A DNA stretch of 64,000 nt. Source: Flavobacterium okayamense (lineage in GTDB: Bacteria > Bacteroidota > Bacteroidia > Flavobacteriales > Flavobacteriaceae). A program made the position numbers and the translations under genes. Shown here one piece after another: positions 28,101-36,838 of the stretch. Where the stretch lies: contig NZ_AP024749.1 in NCBI RefSeq assembly GCF_019702945.1, positions 372,001-436,000 on the forward strand, given 5' to 3'. The stretch's first letter is position 1. Each line of letters begins with the position of its first letter. The notes beneath the pieces were generated by a model, which worked only from the letters and a program-made list of their open reading frames with translations, was not told the DNA's origin and did not search any database.

Positions 28101-30675
28101 ATTTACTTCCGATAAAGAAAAATATGCTGTAGGCGAAAAAGCTATTGTTTCTTTCCCTTCAAGTTTAGGCAATCGCGCTTTACTTTCTCTAGAAAACGGA
28201 ACTAAAGTAGTAAAAACACTTTGGGCAGATACACAAAAAGGTGAAACCAAAGTCGAAATTCCAGTTACTGCTGATATGGCCCCAAATGTATACATCAACA
28301 TTACGTTATTGAAACCACATGCTTCAACTGTAAATGATGCGCCAATTCGTATGTATGGAATTTTACCTATTGAAGTGGTTGATAAAAACACGATTCTAGA
28401 ACCTGTTTTAACCATGCCAGAAGTACTTCGTCCCGAGCAAAAAGCTTCTTTAAAAGTGAGTGAGAAAAATGGTAAAGCAATGAGTTATACTATTGCTATA
28501 GTAGATGAAGGTTTACTGGATTTAACCCGTTTTAAAACGCCAAATGCTTGGGATAAATTTTACTCTAAACAAGCACTTGGTGTAAAAACTTGGGATATTT
28601 ATGATGATGTTATTGGTGCTTATGGAGGAAAAATAAATCAAATTTTCAGTATTGGTGGTGATGAAGATTTAGGTGGTGGAAGCAATAAAAAAGCAAATCG
28701 CTTTAAACCTGTTGTCATTTATCTTGGACCATTTAAACTAGAAAAAGGACAAACCAAAACACATTCGTTTGAAATGCCAAATTATATTGGTTCGGTTCGA
28801 ACCATGGTAGTTGCAGGAAATGATGACGAAAATGCTTATGGAAGTACTGAAAAAACGACTCCTGTTAGAAGTCCGTTAATGGTTTTAGCATCTGTTCCGA
28901 GAAAAATTTCTCCGAACGAAAAAATTACCTTACCAGTTACGGTTTTTGCAATGGAACCAAAAGTTAAAAATGTTACGGTTCAAGTAAAAACAAACAATGG
29001 GATTAGAGTAGCTCAACCTTCACAATCGGTTAGTTTTAGTTCTCCAGATGAAAAAATGGTGTATTTCGATTTGAATGTTGGCGAACTAACTGGTTTAGGA
29101 AAAATTGAAGTAATCGCAACTTCTGGAAGTGAAAAAGCATCTTATCCAGTTGAAATTGACATCGTCAATCCAAATCCAGAAACTACTGATTTTGTAGATG
29201 TAATTTTAGAACCCAATAGTACCAAACAAGTTAATTGGACAACATTTGGTGTAAACGGGACAAATAAAGCATCAGTTGAAGTTTCATCTTTCCCGACAAT
29301 TGATTTCAATAGAAGGTTAAAATATTTAATTCAATACCCTCATGGTTGTGTGGAACAAACTACTTCAAGTGTATTTCCTCAACTATACTTAAACGATATT
29401 GTATCGATTGATGATGGTAAAAAACAGCAAATTCAACGCAATATTAATATTGGTATTCAACGATTGGGTAATTTCCAATTAGCTAGTGGTGGTTTATCGT
29501 ATTGGCAAGGAAATGCACATCCAGACGATTGGGGAACTTCATATGCAGGTCATTTTATGATGGAAGCTGAGAAAAAAGGTTATGTGTTACCTATTGGTTT
29601 CAAACAAAAGTGGATTTCACATCAACAACGAATGGCTAAACAATGGCGCTTCGATGCTCGTTATCATAATGATTTTGCACAAGCCTATCGTTTGTACACT
29701 TTAGCGCTTGCTGGTTCATCCGATTTAGGTTCAATGAACAGACTTCGTGAAACGGTTGGTATTTCTAACGAATCGAAATTCCGTTTAGCAGCTGCTTATG
29801 CTATAATTGGTCAGAAAAAAACGGCGTTAAATTTAATTAACGGATTAACTATTGAAAACAACAATTATTACTATTACTATGGTTCGGAAGAGCGAAATAG
29901 AGCGATGCTATTAGAAACCTATTTATTAGTTGGTGATAAAGCAAAAGCCTTTGACGTAGCTACTAAACTAGGTAAAAACTTATCTTCAAGTAATTGGATG
30001 AGTACACAAACTACGGCTTATAGTTTATATGCGATGTCTAAATTTGCTATGGCAAATGGAGGTAAAGGAATTTCTGTTTCATTAACTCAAAAAGGAAAAA
30101 CACAACCTTTAACGACTTCAAAATCAATTTTAGATAAAACGTTAGATGTGAGTACTGGAAACAATGCCATTTCATTAAAGAACAACGGAAATAATACGTT
30201 GTATGTTCGTGTATTGAATAGTGGAATTTTACCTGTTGGCGAAGAAAAAGAAGTGTACAAAAATATTAGTTCTGTTATTACTTATAAAGCTAAAAATGGA
30301 ACCACTTTAAATCTATCTTCAGTAACTCAAGGAACAGAAATTGTAGCACAAGTTACGGTAAGAAATACATCTTATGAACGTGTTGAAAATGTAGCTTTAA
30401 CGCAAATTGTTCCTTCAGGATTTGAAATTTTGAACTCGAGATTTACCGATTTTGGAAATTCAACAGAAAACAAAGCCGATTTCATAGATATTCGAGATGA
30501 TAGAACCAATTTCTATTTCGACTTAAAAGCAGGTGAAACCAAAACATTTACCATGTATTGGAATGCATCTTATTTAGGAAATTATTATTTACCTGGCGTT
30601 CAATGCGAAGCCATGTATGACGATAATTATCTAGCACGAAACAAAGGACAATGGATTACAATTGTTAAAGAATAA
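25183..30675 (+). CDS. Alpha-2-macroglobulin family lipoprotein (YfhM/ECAM-like)
   Basis: A giant 1830-residue periplasmic lipoprotein (lipobox ending Cys20 in VVSC) resembling bacterial alpha-2-macroglobulin, which is thought to trap proteases that breach the outer membrane. Several MG-like beta domains precede the A2M region; the macroglobulin_thio-ester motif C1389-V-E-Q1392 in PHGCVEQTTS is intact, followed by the alpha/alpha TED domain (about 1390-1640) and a C-terminal beta domain. A peculiar acidic and Tyr-rich insert lies at about 445-500. It overlaps pbpC by one base (TAATG), matching the known pairing with PBP1C, which suggests protection and repair of the wall. Protease targets are inferred. 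Confidence 0.93.
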   Translation: MKKQRILSVVIALLLVVSCSKKKSENFDSDYSLFKDYILNYSPGIISSSDDIRVVLAFDNQDWLENKELDKNLFEINPSVKGKVVALSSNTVAFVPDDKFNQNSTYQISFKLGKLKQVDKKLKEFNFTVKTIKQDFMVSVIDLQSYSKDYQYINGVLNTSDNLDFETAKQLVQVSQKDKKVNVKFNKELSSNREFKFVIDSIQRFEDDSKINISWNGKDFDIDQKGELEFDIPGKNNFKIISAEVEEGDNQVLLLNFSDPLKKGQDFNGLVEVETAQKLKFATAGNLLKVFFNEPLKGELLVEVFQGIQSEDGYKMKQNFSQKISFEQIKPQVRFIKSGTILPSSNNLKINFEAVNLKAVDVKVYKIFKNNILQFLQDNEINGNNNLRKVSSPIAKQTLYLKKNNLANYSKWNAYAIDLSKIIQPEPGAIYRVELTILKKYSLFKCNSSDEKEEENEDDVENESDEVRSTEYYYDDDYYYYNWYEREDPCSSSYYYNNTIGTNVIASDLGAIVKRGENGSYLIAVNNIVDTKPISGANVELYDYQQQKLASTATDVDGFAKIEVNRYAYFAIITKDKSTTYIKLDEGKSLSVSDFEVGGVTLEKGLKGYIYGERGVWRPGDTLHIAFMLNDNESKLEKSHPIKFKLSDPRGKLSYQAVQKYKESNHYKFTVATKPTDITGNWEAKISVGGANFYKNIKIETIKPNRLKIKNSFAGATISGSNPNKGTLEVSWLHGAVAKNLKVEMQAKFMKEATTFKNYSNYDFDDDVRDFYTEEVNVFSGKVDENGKTDVTLKPTVSKQAPGKLKIVMQTKAFETGGDFSTDVVSASFSPYKTYVGLKSPTPNKYGFLETDKVNKFEVVTLSENGKPKAVKDLEVRVYKVDWRWWWNSSGNDLSKYNSDNVTTAYKNFTISTNSSGKASFQFSVPEGDWGRYLVRVVDPNDGHATSTTEIIDWPYWSGKTKNGDASAANMLVFTSDKEKYAVGEKAIVSFPSSLGNRALLSLENGTKVVKTLWADTQKGETKVEIPVTADMAPNVYINITLLKPHASTVNDAPIRMYGILPIEVVDKNTILEPVLTMPEVLRPEQKASLKVSEKNGKAMSYTIAIVDEGLLDLTRFKTPNAWDKFYSKQALGVKTWDIYDDVIGAYGGKINQIFSIGGDEDLGGGSNKKANRFKPVVIYLGPFKLEKGQTKTHSFEMPNYIGSVRTMVVAGNDDENAYGSTEKTTPVRSPLMVLASVPRKISPNEKITLPVTVFAMEPKVKNVTVQVKTNNGIRVAQPSQSVSFSSPDEKMVYFDLNVGELTGLGKIEVIATSGSEKASYPVEIDIVNPNPETTDFVDVILEPNSTKQVNWTTFGVNGTNKASVEVSSFPTIDFNRRLKYLIQYPHGCVEQTTSSVFPQLYLNDIVSIDDGKKQQIQRNINIGIQRLGNFQLASGGLSYWQGNAHPDDWGTSYAGHFMMEAEKKGYVLPIGFKQKWISHQQRMAKQWRFDARYHNDFAQAYRLYTLALAGSSDLGSMNRLRETVGISNESKFRLAAAYAIIGQKKTALNLINGLTIENNNYYYYYGSEERNRAMLLETYLLVGDKAKAFDVATKLGKNLSSSNWMSTQTTAYSLYAMSKFAMANGGKGISVSLTQKGKTQPLTTSKSILDKTLDVSTGNNAISLKNNGNNTLYVRVLNSGILPVGEEKEVYKNISSVITYKAKNGTTLNLSSVTQGTEIVAQVTVRNTSYERVENVALTQIVPSGFEILNSRFTDFGNSTENKADFIDIRDDRTNFYFDLKAGETKTFTMYWNASYLGNYYLPGVQCEAMYDDNYLARNKGQWITIVKE

Positions 30676-33035
30676 TGTTTTTAAATCGTCTTTGGCAATA
30701 TATAAAGCGTAATAAAATAAAAACTACCATAGGAATTATTCTTGTGGTAGTTTATTATTTTTCGTTACCAAAAGTGTTGTTTAAAAACGATTATGCAACT
30801 GTAATTGAAAGTAAAGAAGGCCAACTTCTAGGTGCAAAAATTGCAGATGATGGTCAGTGGCGGTTTCCAGAAAGTGATAGTATTCCACATAAATTTAAAA
30901 CGTGTATTGTAGCTTTTGAAGACCAACATTTCTACAAGCATTTTGGCTTCAACCCTATTTCAATGTACCACGCTTTTTTACAAAACAGAAAAGCCAATAA
31001 AGTCGTTCGAGGGGGAAGTACGTTGACACAACAAGTAATTCGGTTACATCGAGAAAATCAAAAAAGAAGCTATTTTGAGAAATTCATTGAAATAATTCTA
31101 GCGACTCGTTTAGAATTTAGATGCAGTAAAGATGAAATTTTAGGATTATATGCCGCACATGCTCCTTTTGGAAGTAATGTTGTAGGATTAGAAATGGCAT
31201 CTTGGCGTTATTTCGGATTACAACCACACCAATTATCTTGGGCGGAAGCTGCTACTTTAGCCGTTTTACCAAATGCGCCTAGTTTGATATATCCCGGAAA
31301 AAATCAACAAAGATTATTAGACAAAAGAAACCACTTGTTAAAGAAACTTTGGCAAGACAAAATAATTGATAAAGAAACGTATGAGTTGGCTTTATTAGAA
31401 AGCTTACCGCAAAAACCATTCGATGTTCCGCAAATCGCACCACATCTTTTACAAAAAACTGCAAAAGAACATAAAGGTGAAAAAATAAAAACGACACTAT
31501 CAGTATATCATCAAGAACGAATAAATGATATCGTAAAACAATACTATAATTTGTACAAACAAAATGAAGTATACAATATTGCGGTTCTGATAGTCGATGT
31601 AAAAACTCGAAATATTGTTTCGTATGTTGGTAATAGTCCAACAGATAAAAACCATCAAAAAGATGTTGATATAATCGAAGCTCCAAGAAGTACCGGAAGT
31701 ATTTTAAAACCTTTCCTTTATGCTTCTATGCTAGACGATGGCGATATTTTACCTGAATCCCTAATTCCAGATGTTCCAACACAAATTTCTGGTTATTCGC
31801 CACAAAATTATAACCTGACTTACGACGGAGCTGTTCCTGCAAATAGAGCTTTAGCGCGTTCATTGAATATTCCAGCAGTTTTGATGCTTCAAGAATATTC
31901 TGTAAATAAATTTTACGAGCAATTGCAGAATTTAAAATTACGCAATGTTAATCGCCAACCTTCAAATTATGGTTTGTCGCTTATTTTAGGCGGAGCTGAA
32001 ACCAATTTGTGGGATTTGTGTCGTGCCTATGCCTTCATGTCAGGAACTGTTAATCATTTTACCACAACACAAGATGAGTATAGGACAAATGAATTAGCTA
32101 ATTTGAATTATAATTGGAATGAAAAAGTAGATTTTGGAAAATCAATTCAAAGTAAAAATATTTGGAATACAAGTTCTATTTGGCAAACGTTTGAAGCCAT
32201 GAAAAAAGTTAACCGACCAGAAGGTGATGAAGCTTGGCAATTTTACGATTCATCTATTGAAATTGCTTGGAAAACAGGAACAAGTTTTGGCGGAAGAGAC
32301 GCTTGGGCAGTTGGGGTAAACAAAGATTATGTTGTTGGGGTGTGGGTTGGAAATGCAACTGGCGAAGGAAGACCTTTATTAACTGGTGTTGAAAGTGCAG
32401 CTCCTATTCTATTTGATGTTTTTAGAATTTTTCCAAGAAGTAAATGGTTTGAAACACCTTATAACGATTTAGAAGAAGTTAGTATTTGTAAAAATTCAGG
32501 ATTTTTAGCAACAAATAATTGTCCTAGTGAACTAAAATGGGTTCCAAAAACGGCTAAAAAATCGAAAAACTGTCCGTATCATAAGTTAATTCATTTGAAT
32601 CAAAACAAGCAATATCGAGTAAATAGTAGTTGTGAAGCAATTGAAAAAATAGTTACAGATTCTTGGTTTGTGCTTCCGCCTGTAATGGAATGGTATTACA
32701 AGAAAAAAAATATTGATTATAAACTACTTCCACCGTTTAAAGAAGGCTGCGAAAATAATGATGTAAGCAAAAAAATGGATTTTATTTATCCTACAAGCTT
32801 TACTAAAATCATTTTAACCAAAAACTTTGAAGGGAATACACAACCCGTTATTATTAAAGTCGCACATTCAAATCAGGAAGCTGAATTGTTTTGGTATTTA
32901 AATGAAAAGTACTTAGGAAGTACCAAAACCTTTCATGAAATGCCGATTATAGCTTCTTCTGGTATTTATACAATTACAGTAATTGATGAAGAAGGTTTCG
33001 AAATAAAACGAAAAATTGAGATTGAGAAATCATAA
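30675..33035 (+). CDS. pbpC: Penicillin-binding protein 1C
   Basis: A bifunctional class A PBP of 786 residues. After one membrane helix (about 18-32) comes the GT51 glycosyltransferase with catalytic E82 in FEDQHFYKHFG and the RGGSTLTQQV motif. The transpeptidase follows with S342-I-L-K345, SLNIPAV as SxN and KTGTSFGGRDAW as the KTG box. The C-terminus (about 690-786) is the BiPBP_C domain typical of PBP1C. Its start overlaps the macroglobulin stop by one base. PBP1C is often dispensable; here the macroglobulin pairing supports a role in wall repair. Confidence 0.95.
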   Translation: MFLNRLWQYIKRNKIKTTIGIILVVVYYFSLPKVLFKNDYATVIESKEGQLLGAKIADDGQWRFPESDSIPHKFKTCIVAFEDQHFYKHFGFNPISMYHAFLQNRKANKVVRGGSTLTQQVIRLHRENQKRSYFEKFIEIILATRLEFRCSKDEILGLYAAHAPFGSNVVGLEMASWRYFGLQPHQLSWAEAATLAVLPNAPSLIYPGKNQQRLLDKRNHLLKKLWQDKIIDKETYELALLESLPQKPFDVPQIAPHLLQKTAKEHKGEKIKTTLSVYHQERINDIVKQYYNLYKQNEVYNIAVLIVDVKTRNIVSYVGNSPTDKNHQKDVDIIEAPRSTGSILKPFLYASMLDDGDILPESLIPDVPTQISGYSPQNYNLTYDGAVPANRALARSLNIPAVLMLQEYSVNKFYEQLQNLKLRNVNRQPSNYGLSLILGGAETNLWDLCRAYAFMSGTVNHFTTTQDEYRTNELANLNYNWNEKVDFGKSIQSKNIWNTSSIWQTFEAMKKVNRPEGDEAWQFYDSSIEIAWKTGTSFGGRDAWAVGVNKDYVVGVWVGNATGEGRPLLTGVESAAPILFDVFRIFPRSKWFETPYNDLEEVSICKNSGFLATNNCPSELKWVPKTAKKSKNCPYHKLIHLNQNKQYRVNSSCEAIEKIVTDSWFVLPPVMEWYYKKKNIDYKLLPPFKEGCENNDVSKKMDFIYPTSFTKIILTKNFEGNTQPVIIKVAHSNQEAELFWYLNEKYLGSTKTFHEMPIIASSGIYTITVIDEEGFEIKRKIEIEKS

Positions 33036-33101
33036 TTCAGAAAGCGAAAATGTTTTTTCAGCAATACACTTTTAATTAAATAATTTAAAAGACTATTTTT
33101 G
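33036..33101 (+). promoter_or_regulatory. Promoter of the sensor kinase with TTCAG direct repeats
   Basis: TTCAGAAAGC at 33036-33045 and TTCAGCAATA at 33057-33066 are 21 bases apart. A -7 element TATTTTTG lies at 33094-33101, starting 37 bases after the second repeat starts. No TTG is found at the normal -33 distance, as expected of an activator-dependent promoter. The first repeat follows the pbpC stop directly. The arrangement is repeated before the LamG gene at 36752-36817. Confidence 0.6.
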
Positions 33102-33106
33102 GTTTT

Positions 33107-35992
33107 GTGAATTCAAAAATAAAACCATACTTCATTTTAATTTTTCTATTTCTTTACTTCATAAGTATAGGGCAAAATCCGTATTACTACAGTTTATCTG
33201 ATGAAACTGCTTTACCCGACACTGAAATATACTCTATTCTTGAACACAAAGACAACACATTTTGGATTGCAGCCAACAGAGGTTTATATCATTTTGATGG
33301 AGTTAATTACACGCATTATACGCATCCAGAAAAAAAAGGGTTATCAGTTTTTGGATTAAAATATGATACGAAAGGAAATATTTGGTGTAATACAATTTCA
33401 GGGCAGTTTTTCTACGTTGAAAATAATCAAATGAAATTGTTTATTGATCTTAAAGAAGAATTAAATGGCAATTTAGCAGAGTTTTTATTCCATAAAGATG
33501 AACTTTATGTTTTTACATCGTCTAAAATTATAGTGGTTCGTAAAAATAAATCCTTAGTTAAAATTTTCGATTCTGAAAAAAGAATTGGTTCACCTTTTCT
33601 ATATAGGGATTCGATTTTGTTTGCTGTTGAAAATAAAGCGTATAAAATCCATAACAATACAATTAACTTAGTTGCATCTATTAATGGTGTAGTTCTTAAT
33701 GAACCCAATAATTCTAAGTGGTTTTCATATAACGATAGTTTATATTTAATTAACTACGATCAAAAAAACAATCAAAATTTATTTTTTAAATTTCAAAACG
33801 AATCACTATCAATTAATAATAGTTTTAAAGAACTTGAAAAGCTTAGAATAGTAAGCGTTGATAATCATAATCACAAACTCTATTTTTCAACTTCAAAAGG
33901 AATATTTATTTACAATGAAAATAATAATAATATTACATTTTCTAAAAAGTTTTTTGTGAATCTTTTTATAACTGCAATTCGTAAAGATCAAAATAATTCG
34001 TATTGGGTTTCAAGTATTAACGAAGGAATTTTTATTGTTCCAAGCTTAGATTTTGAGTTTCATAAATTGCTTGACAAAGAAGATTATATTACTACAATTG
34101 AAAAAATTGATTACAATACAACTGCCATTGGTACTTTTAGAGGGAAGTTAATTTTTTATGATGCCGAAAAAAAATTAAAAACGTTAATTAAAACTCCTGA
34201 AAATACATCAAAAATAACGCGTTTAAAATACGTGCCAAATCTCAATCAACTATATGTAAGTTCTGAAAATAATTTCTTTAGTTATGACTTATACAACAAT
34301 TCCCTTTTACCGTCAAAATTTGGTTTAAACAATGCTAAAGCATTATGTTATTCGAAATTTAAAAATGCGTTATTGTTTAGTGGTTTTGACAGAGCCTCGA
34401 TTTTATACTTTGATGATTATAAAACAAAAATTTTAGAAAGAAAGAGAGCTTATTCGATTATTGAAAACGCTGTTACGAAAGACATTGTTGTTTCCTATAA
34501 TGACGAAACAAAAGTTTATCCAGATAATAAAAAACCATATTCTTTAAAATATCAAAACGGTTCGTTATTTTCAAATTGGTTAACATCTTCAACTAATGGA
34601 ATTATTTGGATAAGTACGTATAATAATGGTGTATTGGGGTTTAAAAACAACAAACTTATTAAAGAAATCAATCTTAAAAATGGATTGTCATCTAATTTGA
34701 TTAAGAAAATTGTTGCTACAGATAATTTATGGATTTTAACTGATAAAGGTATACAACTTTATTACATTGAATCTCAAAAGTTAATTAATTACATTGAAAG
34801 CTCTAATGAAAATAGATTTATTGATATAATTGATTACGATAATAACATTTTTATTGCAACAAACAATTCACTTTTGCAATTACCAAAAGAAAATGTTTTT
34901 TTTAAATACAAACCTCAATCTTTAGAAATAAAGAGTATTACGGCCAACTCTAAACCAGTTAAAGTAAGTGATGGTTTAGAATTTGAGCATTATGAAAATC
35001 AACTTACTTTTGAAGCGTATTGCAAAGGATATTTTCCAAGAGGGGCATTAGAATATGAATATAGACTTTCTAATTCTAATGATGTTAGTTGGAAAACTTT
35101 TAAAAATAATAATATTTCATTTGAAGGTTTAGCACCTAACAAGTATACATTACAAATTAGAGCAAAAAACACTGCATCAAATGAATACACCTATTCTAAA
35201 ACCATTAAAATTAATATATTAAGTCCGTTTTGGAAAAGAAGTTGGTTTATAAGTAGTTTGGTATTTTTTCTCTTACTATTAAGCTATTTGTTTTATCGAT
35301 ATCAAATAAAATTAAAAGAAAAGGAAAATATTTTAGCTGTAAAACAAGCAACTTATGAAAAAGAACTAGTGAGTTTACAGTTAGAGAATTTAAAATCGCA
35401 AATGAATCCGCATTTTATATTTAATGCTTTAAATTCCATTCAAGAATATATCATTATAAATGAGAAAAATTTAGCTAGTACCTATTTAGCAAAATTTGCT
35501 CAATTAATTAGAGCTTATCTCGATCATAGCTCTCAAGGAATGATTTCTATATACGAGGAAATAGAATGTTTAAAGAGTTATTTAGAACTGGAAAAACTTC
35601 GTTTTGAAGAGAAACTAAAATATGAAATTAAGGTCAACTCTATTAATTGCGATATAAAAATTCCGACCATGTTAATTCAGCCATATGTGGAAAATGCATT
35701 AAAACATGGTTTACTTCATAAAAAAAACAACCGATTCATAAAAATTGAATTTTCTCATAACCAATTAGAAAACGAAGTTATATGCTTAGTATTAGATAAT
35801 GGTGTAGGCAGAGAAAAAGCATCCGAGCTAAATAAAAATAAACATAAATCGTTTGCAACCAAAGCAAACTTAAATCGACTTGAGCTTTTAAACAAAGAAA
35901 GAGATAAAAATATTGGAGTTATTATTGAAGATTTATATGAGAATAACAACCCAACTGGAACCAAAGTAACATTACGAATTCCAATTTTATAA
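33107..35992 (+). CDS. LytS-type sensor histidine kinase with beta-propeller sensor
   Basis: A 961-residue membrane kinase starting at GTG 33107. After a signal segment (about 6-22), a long periplasmic region holds propeller repeats of the two-component-regulator type (for example IYSILEHKDNTFWIAANRG) to about 610, then a Y_Y_Y domain (about 615-705) and one membrane helix (about 712-730). The cytoplasmic part has a His_kinase (LytS/YehU) domain with His769 in MNPHFIFNALNSIQ, and an HATPase with N-box QPYVENALKHGL and VLDNGVGR. The LytTR regulator follows after three bases. The ligand is unknown; propeller sensors of this type often bind polymers or breakdown products outside the cell. Confidence 0.92.
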   Translation: MNSKIKPYFILIFLFLYFISIGQNPYYYSLSDETALPDTEIYSILEHKDNTFWIAANRGLYHFDGVNYTHYTHPEKKGLSVFGLKYDTKGNIWCNTISGQFFYVENNQMKLFIDLKEELNGNLAEFLFHKDELYVFTSSKIIVVRKNKSLVKIFDSEKRIGSPFLYRDSILFAVENKAYKIHNNTINLVASINGVVLNEPNNSKWFSYNDSLYLINYDQKNNQNLFFKFQNESLSINNSFKELEKLRIVSVDNHNHKLYFSTSKGIFIYNENNNNITFSKKFFVNLFITAIRKDQNNSYWVSSINEGIFIVPSLDFEFHKLLDKEDYITTIEKIDYNTTAIGTFRGKLIFYDAEKKLKTLIKTPENTSKITRLKYVPNLNQLYVSSENNFFSYDLYNNSLLPSKFGLNNAKALCYSKFKNALLFSGFDRASILYFDDYKTKILERKRAYSIIENAVTKDIVVSYNDETKVYPDNKKPYSLKYQNGSLFSNWLTSSTNGIIWISTYNNGVLGFKNNKLIKEINLKNGLSSNLIKKIVATDNLWILTDKGIQLYYIESQKLINYIESSNENRFIDIIDYDNNIFIATNNSLLQLPKENVFFKYKPQSLEIKSITANSKPVKVSDGLEFEHYENQLTFEAYCKGYFPRGALEYEYRLSNSNDVSWKTFKNNNISFEGLAPNKYTLQIRAKNTASNEYTYSKTIKINILSPFWKRSWFISSLVFFLLLLSYLFYRYQIKLKEKENILAVKQATYEKELVSLQLENLKSQMNPHFIFNALNSIQEYIIINEKNLASTYLAKFAQLIRAYLDHSSQGMISIYEEIECLKSYLELEKLRFEEKLKYEIKVNSINCDIKIPTMLIQPYVENALKHGLLHKKNNRFIKIEFSHNQLENEVICLVLDNGVGREKASELNKNKHKSFATKANLNRLELLNKERDKNIGVIIEDLYENNNPTGTKVTLRIPIL

Positions 35993-35995
35993 AAA

Positions 35996-36748
35996 ATGAA
36001 AATACTCATTATAGACGATGAACCAAAAGCAAGAAAATTGTTATCCATTTTATTACAAGAAAATTGTTCTGAAATAGATACTATTTTAGAAGCGGAAGAT
36101 TTACTATCTGGAATAGAAATTATAAAAAAAGAAAAACCATCAATTGTATATTTAGATATTGAGATGCCGGAACACTCTGGACTTGAAATTTTAGATTTTA
36201 TAGATAATAAAGATGTTAATTTCGAAATCATATTTACTACAGCGTATAATGAATATGCCTTAAAAGCATTTCAACTATCAGCTATAGACTATATTTTAAA
36301 ACCTTTACAAGCCGAAACAGTTAAAGCTGCTACAGATAAAGCCATTAATCAATTAGGTAAATTAAATGTTGCATTTCAACTAGAAGAGTTAAAAAAAAGT
36401 TTAAAATCGGCTAATTTTGATAAAATTGGATTACCCTTTTCAGACGGCTTTAAATTTGTATCTATTCAATATATAATAGCATTCGAGGCCGATGGAATGT
36501 ACACTAAAGTGAGTACAACCAATGATAAAGAAATTTTGGTTTGTAAACCTTTACGTCATTTTGTTGAAGCCTTAAACCATATTCCTAATTTTTACAAACC
36601 TCACCGTTCCTATTTAATCAATTTAAGGTTTATTAAAGAATATATAAAGAAAGATGGAGGCTATATTGTAATGGATAATAATTTAAACGTATCGCTTTCA
36701 GTCGACAAAAAAGAAGAGTTTTTAAACATTATACAAAACATAGGATAA
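35996..36748 (+). CDS. LytTR-family response regulator
   Basis: A 250-residue regulator with a receiver domain (about 1-120) carrying acidic pocket D8/E9, phosphoacceptor D54 in YLDIEMP and switch residues TTAYN and KPL, followed by a LytTR DNA-binding domain (about 150-245) with the family's FVSIQYIIAFEADGMYTKV and HRSYLINLRFIKEY. It is partner to the kinase encoded upstream. LytTR proteins bind pairs of direct repeats about 21-22 bases apart; such pairs lie before the kinase gene and just after this gene's stop, so autoregulation is likely. Its stop lies within the arm of a hairpin (36746-36770). Confidence 0.94.
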   Translation: MKILIIDDEPKARKLLSILLQENCSEIDTILEAEDLLSGIEIIKKEKPSIVYLDIEMPEHSGLEILDFIDNKDVNFEIIFTTAYNEYALKAFQLSAIDYILKPLQAETVKAATDKAINQLGKLNVAFQLEELKKSLKSANFDKIGLPFSDGFKFVSIQYIIAFEADGMYTKVSTTNDKEILVCKPLRHFVEALNHIPNFYKPHRSYLINLRFIKEYIKKDGGYIVMDNNLNVSLSVDKKEEFLNIIQNIG

Positions 36749-36751
36749 GAT

Positions 36752-36817
36752 TTCAGAAAGTGAAATCTTAAATTCAGAAAGTCGTTATAAAAACGGCTTT
36801 TTTTATGCTCAATTTTG
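36752..36817 (+). promoter_or_regulatory. Promoter of the LamG gene with TTCAG direct repeats
   Basis: TTCAGAAAGT occurs at 36752-36761 and 36773-36782, 21 bases apart. A -7-like element CAATTTTG (one mismatch to TAnnTTTG) is at 36810-36817, starting 37 bases after the second repeat. No TTG is present at the usual -33 place. A hairpin (36778-36806) lies between repeat and -7 element, so the terminator of the regulator gene is embedded in this promoter. Confidence 0.55.
36778..36806 (+). terminator. Intrinsic terminator after the LytTR gene
   Basis: AGTCGTT and AACGGCT form a short stem (with one G-T pair) around ATAAA, followed by a run of T. It is preceded by a 10-base hairpin at 36746-36770 covering the stop codon. 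Confidence 0.7.
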
Positions 36818-36838
36818 GAGTATAAAAAATTAAAAATC

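Noticed and set aside
35755..36231. 158-codon minus-strand frame across the kinase/regulator junction
   Set aside because: It lies opposite two well-supported genes, including the catalytic and receiver domains, and is an antisense shadow.
36815..36838. Longer start of the LamG protein at a TTG
   Set aside because: It adds polar residues before the signal peptide and would overlap the likely -7 element.
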